Origin: Agrostemma githago
Lineage: Eukaryota; Streptophyta; Magnoliopsida; Caryophyllales; Caryophyllaceae
Assembly: GCA_958450325.1 (NCBI GenBank)
Contig: OY288253.1
Span: 62,558,266-62,622,265 of the forward strand
DNA length: 64,000 nucleotides
Direction of reading: 5' to 3'
Shown here: in pieces, positions 57,956 to 64,000 of the stretch
How positions within the stretch are numbered: position 1 is the first letter of the stretch
Layout of the letters: every line of letters begins with the position of its first letter
Position numbers and translations under genes: made by a program
The notes under the pieces: model-generated
What the model was told of the DNA's origin: nothing
Seen by the model: only the letters and a program-made list of their open reading frames with translations
The model's database searches: none

Positions 57956-60900
57956 TGTAATCCCCTAAAAATTCTAGCGCGATACAGTGGCGGAAACACT
58001 GTAGAGTCGGGATTAAAACACACAGAACTATGTCTTAATAAATTAAATTGGTAAAGTCAAACATGCGCCATACATAAAAATGGCTAAAATTTAAAACAAT
58101 CCATAAAGAGGTTAAACAATCCTTAAAACATGATTATTAAAAGATCAGCAGGATCCAAGACTGCTCGCTAGCCCACACCCACCGGAAAATAAACACGTAT
58201 ACCTGCCATGTTAAAACATAACAGCCACAATCAGTGGGGAACAACGTCAACGTTCTCCCAGCCGTATAACAGGATTTTAAAACAGTAATTACTAATATAG
58301 GAAAAATAGTAAAAACGGAAAACAGTAAAACATCATATTAAAATAAGATTTAGTGTCGAACAAATTATTCAAAAGGGGTTTCCGAAGACACATAAAGATA
58401 TTTGCCAACCTGCGCCAATTTATATCGATAATAAATAAAATAATCAAAATGGCGTTATGGATAGGATTAATGTAGAATCTAGACTTTCACTAGGATAATA
58501 CTAAAAACTAGTTTCGAGAACTTAGTCAAAACAAATTAGACTTTGGTCTCTAACTAGGCAACTCAACCATAACAGGACTGCGTGCAGCGAGGTCCTGGCT
58601 TAAGTAATGCACACCCCTCCTGGATACAAACCATATCCAGTTCAACCCGACGCGACTTATACGATGCGATATCTAAGTTTAAGGTAAATATACACTCTCC
58701 TGAACACAAACCATGCTCAGTTCAACAACCAATGCGCCCCATAAAGACACACCAGCCTTACAGTTGATGGCAAAACGTACATCCCAGACTATATTACTCT
58801 AAACCCACACTTGTCCTTATTCCATAACTCCAAAACAAACCATTATCGATATTTAAAAGATGTATTCATCATAAACAATATGAGGATAAAAGAAGTAAAC
58901 ATTTATATTCTAAAAGAGGAAACTTTCTATTTTAGGAAACTTCTTAGGAAACTTCTATTTTTAGGGAACTTCTATTTTTAGAAACTTTACTAAAAATAGC
59001 ATCATATCAAAGTAGTGAAAATATTAGTTCATACTAATATCACATTTTAGTAAACGATATAGATTTATAAAACTAATACTTTCGGCCTTAACGATATTAA
59101 TTATTAAAGTAAGAACATTTGATTTTATGAAACTATTAAAATATCGTACAAGTGTTATAAAATGATTAGAGACATCTAAAAAAATATTTAATAATACTAA
59201 TTAGGGTGTTTTCGAAAGTTATAAAGCTAAAATTCCCTAATTATTATTAGTTTCGACGATAAAATTATAAATAGGATTTTACGGCAAACACTAAATTAAA
59301 TACTTGAACGTCTTTATTTAATTAAACCATTGAATATATTTAGAATATGTTAAGGGATGATTTAAATCTTAAAGTTTCAGATTTAAATACTTTCAAAATT
59401 GCTGGAAAAATAATTCTTTTAGGTAAGACGAAGCAATTTAGCGATAAATCACAACTTGTCCGAAATCAATATTTATTAACTAAAGACTATGATAAATAGT
59501 ACAAAAATTACGTAAAATAGTTAAATTATATTTATGGACATTCTGTCCAGAAAAGAAAATTTCCAGAATTCTAAAAACTCGGTTTTTAAAGCGTTTTCTC
59601 GTTAATCGTCCAATCTCGACAATAACGATTAATAAAAATAGTAATTACAAAACGATTTAAGTATTAATATCCAAAAATTATTATTACACTTTAAAATCCT
59701 GATTTTACAGAATATAAATTTTTTCCAGATTTTTCCAAAATCCAGATCAACAAATTTCAACAAAACCGTCATTTAAACCCGTTTTCGCAATTAACGATTT
59801 TATTAATAAACCTATCGTTCCTAATCATTTTATTAAGGCACTAAAAATCATAATAATACATTTTAATATGAAATCATCAGAATCATAATTTTTTCCAGAT
59901 TTAAACTAAAGACCAGAAATCGAGAATTTAAACAACAAACACGGTTTTAACGATAAACGATGATTTAAAGTGATTAATTAATTCATCCACTTAACAATTC
60001 CGAAAAATTATGAAAAAAATCAGAAAATTCTATTTCACCAGAAATTTTCACCACGTCAAAAATCAGATTAAAATAAAATGTTTAAGTACTAGAACTAAAA
60101 ATCGGTTTTTAATCGTTTTTGTTCGAAAACGATAATAATTCAATAATCGATATCAAAAATATCAGAAAAATACTAAATTACTAAAAATCATCAAAAACAA
60201 CATTTTTCCAGAATATAAACATATATTACATGTTTAGGCCGATTATTACGATTTTACAAATTAATATAACAATTTAATCGTTAATCTCGTAAAAGCGATA
60301 AAAATATCGAAACATGCAAAATTTCAACTTTAAAAATTTTTCCAGAATTCGTGACATACATATATTGCCAAAATAAAATATAAAAATATATACATGCAAA
60401 TACTCAATTAAAATCTTGAAATACCGAGTAACATCGACGTTACCTCTACTCCAAGTCTGAATCAACGATATATTCGTCGGCTTCGGGATCGTCCAAAAAT
60501 CCTACCAAACACGTAAATCATGGCAGAAAAATACCATGAGAAAACTAATAAAAAACAAGGTAAAAATTGATCGAAAATGACGTCGATTAATACCTTAACG
60601 AAGGAATCGGAAAGAGGATTATTATGACGATAAAAATGATGCGATTGGGACTTGAAATGGAGCAAAAATCAGCCCAAGGAGGGTAAGAAGTACCCGGCCA
60701 AAAGAGAGAAGAAAGAAGTGATGAATATTTTTGTTAATGCAAAAATGAATGTAGAGTAAAGGAGGAGATGGATGTTACTACACTTAAAGGAGTAAGAATG
60801 AATTAAGGCTTCAAAATGAGGAATCCAAAATGTATCTAGACCTATAGTTGGCCGGCCAAGAGGATAAGAGAGGGAGTAAGAAAAGTTTTGACATAAATGC

Positions 60901-61484
60901 TACCATGAATGAAAATGATTTACCTTATGTTTACGTTTTAATGTGATAAAATGAAACGTTTAAATAAAATGTAATAAAACTTGTGACCAAGAGCTTAGTC
61001 GGTCCAAAATGTGAGAAAACAGTCTCAAATAATTTATAAGTTGATAAAAAGTATAATCGTAAAATAGTTAAAGGCATTTCGAAGTAATTCGAGTAAACCT
61101 CGCGTAAGAAATAGTTATTCGCGAAGCTTCGTAATAAAATCATAAATGGCTTGTTTTTAGTAACTAAAATATATCTTAGTAGAAAATATTCCATAAACGT
61201 ATTCAAACATTTTTAGGAAAAAGGAATAACTTAAATCCAAGCTTAAAAATGTCAATTCGGAGAGAAATAGAATTCCTCGCGGGAAAATTACTTAGTTTAC
61301 GAAGAAACCAAATAAATGGATTTAAAAGAATTTTAAATCTTTAAAATTAAAAATAGAAATTATTAAACTCAAAAATTAAAATAAAGCTTAGTAAAATGAT
61401 AAAATATGAGGCCAAAAGTGACAGAGTTAAGACGAAGTCCTAACAGAAAGAATAAAATGCTTAGGAAAAATAGCGGGTGTTACA
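57956..61484 (-). repeat. Element F 5' LTR
   Basis: Near-identical to 51345-54873. Visible differences include single substitutions at about 58206, 58238, 58316, 58502, 58805 and 59040, one-base indels near 60722 and 61110, and a substitution near 61159. Confidence 0.95.
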
Positions 61485-61489
61485 GAATT

Positions 61490-62563
61490 GGGGCGTCTAA
61501 GCCTTTTGTTGCTTCTTGTGATTCACAAACCTTTAATCTTGCTTTGGTGTCTAGATTCTCACTCCATAAGTGTCCAGTGACTCTTTGCAAATCATTGGTG
61601 TTATCCCAAGGACCTCCTCCTTAACCATATTGAAAATTACTAGATTGGCCATAAGGTTGAGAGGGTTGATTGTATGGTTGTTGGTTGTAACCTTGATTTC
61701 CTTGGAAATTGCCTTGGAACCCTTGATTTTATCCTTGATTGAAATTACTACCATGTTGATTATGGTAATTGTTGTAATTGTTGGGGACATGAAAGTTACT
61801 CCCTTATTGATTGAAGTTGCTCCTTTGGTGAGGAGGCAAATATGGGGGCATCTTTGGAGGACCTTGATTAAAGGGCCTTTGTTGACTTAGATTAAAAGGC
61901 CTCGGTTGACTTCCTTGGGCACGTGGCATCGGGTTTTGAACATTTTGGCTCCCATAAGAAAAGTTGGGATGAAACCTTGTGCCGGAATTGTAAGTATTAG
62001 AATAGGGATCAAATTAAGGTCTTTGCCCATACACTTGAATAGCTTGGACTTCATTTGACTCTTCAAAATAAGTTTTTTCATTTGGAATACAAGAGCTAGA
62101 ATCATGGCCATAATTGCCACAATGATCACATTGAACTTCCCATGTTAATTCTTGTTTGGAAGGTGATGGTTGCCTTATCGGAACACTCCCTTGAATTTGG
62201 TATATGCCTCTAGGAGTTGGTTTAGAATTCATGGCTTCCATTCTCTTTGTTAAATCTTTAACTTCAGCTTCAAGTTTCAACTCATTACAGCTCTTAGATG
62301 AGTTCACTTCAACTTTCTTTCTAGAATCCCTCGATTGACCTACTCTAGAATCACTCCTTGCCATGTTTTCAATAAGACTCTTAGATGCCTCATTGGTAAG
62401 GGAAGAGAAATCTCCTCCGGCGGCCGAGTTGAGGTTTTCCTTGGTTCTTGATGAAAGGGTGTTATAAAACGTTTGGATTGTAGCCAATCGATATTCCATG
62501 GTGAGGGCATTTTCGTAATAAATCTCTAAATCTCTCCCAAGCCTCGCCTAGACTTTCAAATTC
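61490..62563 (-). pseudogene. Element G gag, 5' part with zinc knuckle
   Basis: On the minus strand from 62563: GEAWERFRDLLRKCPHHG, a Retrotrans_gag signature. After a frame change it continues at 62499 with LATIQTFYNTLSSRTKENL, NSAAGGDFSSLTNEAS and a coiled coil. A zinc knuckle lies at 62130-62089 with C-x2-C-x4-H-x4-C spacing (CDHCGNYGHDSSSC). After a stop near 62014 a Gln/Asn/Gly/Pro-rich linker (FNQGPPKMPPYLPPHQ) and the helix KARLKVCESQEATKGLDAP lead to the F insertion. The protein would form the particle and bind RNA. The N-terminus is cut off by LINE H. Confidence 0.87.
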
Positions 62564-64000
62564 TTTTTTTTGGTGAAAATGTAAGGATTATATTAATAAT
62601 GAATCGAATCATACATCAAGTTCTCACCAATACATCACCCATTACAACTTAATCCAACAGACCATCTATTGGAATAAACTTTCTACTTCCCTATACTTCT
62701 CCATTTTCATAAGAAATTTATAACGAATACTCATTTCTTCTTCAATCTTCTTCACCATATACTCAGGCCTATCAATAACCGCATCATGATTTTCCGAATT
62801 TCGAGCTTGCCAGACATAGTACAACAGTACCATCAGCGTACAACCAATTACCCTTTTAATCCTCTTTTGCACACATAAATCTCTCCACCAGTTCCAAGTG
62901 TTAACCACTGGAATGTCCTGTTGTAGTCACTCTGCTGCAAGATGAACACACCTCAAGCTATAGCTACATTGAAAAAAAAGATGCTCCTGATCCTCCAAAC
63001 CACTTGCACAAAGGCAACTAGGATTGACATTCAGCCCCCATTTCTGCAGTCTCGTGTTTGTTTGCAGCCTGTGATGCATAATGATCCAGGCTATAAATGA
63101 GTGTTTTTACTAGACCAATTTATGCCACACCAGATTACTCCAATCAACCTTAGGTTTATCCTCTCTAATCCAATTGTACCCTTGCTTCACAGTATATTCA
63201 TTCCCAATTCTACATCACCAATCTTGTACATACCCCGGCAGAAAAATATCCTTAATCTTACAAATCATTCTCCAAGACCAGCTCAAAGTAGGACTGATAT
63301 GAATTTGATTCCAGTTCCTCCCCTTTAAAAAAATTGCCATTAATCCATTTCACCCATAAGTGGTCCTTCTTGCTTGCAATCCACCCAATGTACTTGGCAA
63401 TTAAAGCCTGGTTCCACGCTTCAGAAGCTCTAATTCCAAGCCCCCCTTGCTGTTTATCATAACAAACAACATCCCAGCCAATCAATGGCGCTGAAATATA
63501 AGAATAGTGGCCTTGCCATAAAAAAATCTTGCATATCCCCTCCACCTGTTTAATAATAGTCTTAGGCAACAAAAACACTCTAGCCCAGTAAGTGTGTAAG
63601 TTATGTAGGTCTGAGTTAACCAACGTCAATCTACCTCCATATGACAAATGCTTAGTCCCCAAAGCTTGAATTCTATCTACAATCTTCTCAGTTAGTATGT
63701 GACAATAAAGAACTCCAAGCTTCTTATAAGAAATAGGAATACCCAAGTATTTAAAAGGTAGTTTCCCCAAATTCATACCAATTATCCTCAAAATACCAGC
63801 CACATCTCTAGTTCCATTCATGTAAATGTCAGATTTTTCCTTTATTCATACTTAGCCCAGATGCTGTTGAAAAGGTCAGGAGTGCTCTCATCAGCATCGT
63901 AACTGAAGCTCTATTACCATAGGAAAACGGTAATAAATCATCAACGAAACACAAATGAGCAAGTTGCATTTTCTTACACATAGAATGGTACTTAAAATCC
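62564..64000 (-). mobile_element. LINE H: L1-type LINE inserted in G gag, 5' part outside window
   Basis: The poly(A) end appears as the T-run 62564-62571. Going upstream on the minus strand come ORF2 C-terminal sequence, zf-RVT and RT. Its target duplication cannot be checked because the 5' end is beyond position 64000. The RNase H domain of LINE A is absent here, so the two LINEs belong to different subfamilies. Confidence 0.85.
62666..64000 (-). pseudogene. LINE H ORF2: reverse transcriptase and zf-RVT C-terminus
   Basis: From the window edge the minus strand reads AHLCFVDDLLPFSYG, holding the RT active-site aspartates (FVDD), then a stop near 63829. The frame from 63821 follows with KLPFKYLGIPIS, GRLTLVNSDLHNLHTYW and IGWDVVCYDKQQGGLGIR (thumb region). 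From about 63110 comes zf-RVT (LQKWGLNVNPSCLCASGLEDQEHLFFQCSYS, given here as separate short motifs: CLCASGLEDQEHLFFQC). The C-terminus runs 62908-62666 (LLYYVWQARNSENHD) to a stop. Stops and shifts near 63829, 63258 and 62925 make it defective. Confidence 0.85.

Larger units (their letters stand above)
51345..61484 (-). mobile_element. Element F: young LARD-like LTR retrotransposon inside G gag
   Basis: TG...CA element of 10140 bp with a perfect GAATT duplication (51340-51344, 61485-61489). Both LTRs are exactly 3529 bp (51345-54873, 57956-61484) and I count only about nine differences by eye. The interior (3.08 kb) has no retroviral ORF. The purine tract beside the left LTR and the primer site beside the right give minus orientation. 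The ends, interior and last kilobase of the LTR match element D, so both are one non-autonomous family with Tekay-like ends. Confidence 0.93.
41109..64000 (-). mobile_element. Element G: Athila-type Ty3/gypsy retrotransposon (continues beyond window)
   Basis: Read on the minus strand: gag (62563-61490, then 51339-50930), protease, RT, RNase H and integrase (50893-47732), a palindrome cluster, an ATHILA-family ORF (46375-45406), a non-coding stretch, the purine tract and the 3' LTR (41109-42920). The post-integrase ATHILA ORF and the LTR start TGATGTGTGC are typical of Athila. G is broken by element F, by LINE H, by at least five stops or frameshifts and by a deletion in integrase. The 5' LTR and primer site are outside the window. 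Confidence 0.88.

Noticed and set aside
51971..60665. Identical ORF pairs at 51971/58582, 53663/60274 and 53851/60462
   Set aside because: They lie in the two LTRs of element F and are AT-rich chance frames.
1..64000. tRNA, rRNA or snoRNA genes
   Set aside because: Only tRNA-complementary primer sites were found; no cloverleaf with A and B boxes was seen by eye.

Overview
The window is plant nuclear DNA made almost entirely of nested transposable elements. It holds L1-type LINEs with RNase H, Ty3/gypsy retrotransposons of Athila, Tat and Tekay-like types, large non-coding retrotransposon derivatives, and a PIF/Harbinger-type element. AT-rich spacers and CG-poor, C-to-T-decayed element copies fit silenced heterochromatin of an angiosperm, probably a eudicot; I cannot name the species. 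No prokaryotic, organellar, tRNA or rRNA feature was seen. The only host gene is the 3' end of an unidentified gene at 1-213.

Layout of the left half (719-35712). One LINE ('LINE A', minus strand, about 7.1 kb once its insertions are removed, target duplication ATCATAC) has been split into four pieces. Its ORF2 is cut at 4512-10563 by an LTR element whose right LTR is itself cut by element B (5292-10382). Its ORF1 is cut at 12943-33484 by element D, a LARD-like element with LTRs of about 3.85 kb and a non-coding interior. D's right LTR is cut by element E (21504-31433), which codes for gag only and has a tRNA-Arg primer site. A TIR element (34139-35394, TAA duplication) sits just upstream of ORF1. 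Removing each insertion restores continuous LINE reading frames or LTR sequence, which is the main evidence for the boundaries.

Layout of the right half (35713-64000). A stretch with no recognised gene is followed by a fragment of a Tat-like element (LTR end, primer site, gag start; plus strand). Element C, a relative of B, begins at about 37419; its LTR carries an 843-bp retroposon with a 12-bp duplication. C is cut at 41109 by G, an Athila-type gypsy element on the minus strand (3' LTR, PPT, ATHILA ORF, integrase, RNase H, RT, protease, gag). G's gag is cut by F (51345-61484), a very young LARD-like relative of D, and again by LINE H at 62564, which runs off the window. G's 5' LTR and the rest of C lie beyond position 64000.

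None of the coding elements looks autonomous: all have stops, frameshifts or missing domains. F and E are the youngest by LTR similarity. The most unusual signals are arrays of short inverted repeats inside retrotransposons: pairs of ACTCGATCGAGT in the B/C LTRs at about two helical turns, two clusters of a 20-bp GGTGAA/TTCACC palindrome in G with opposite central polarity, and CCGAGTG/CACTCGG stems in E. D and F also share a conserved interior with a short ORF.
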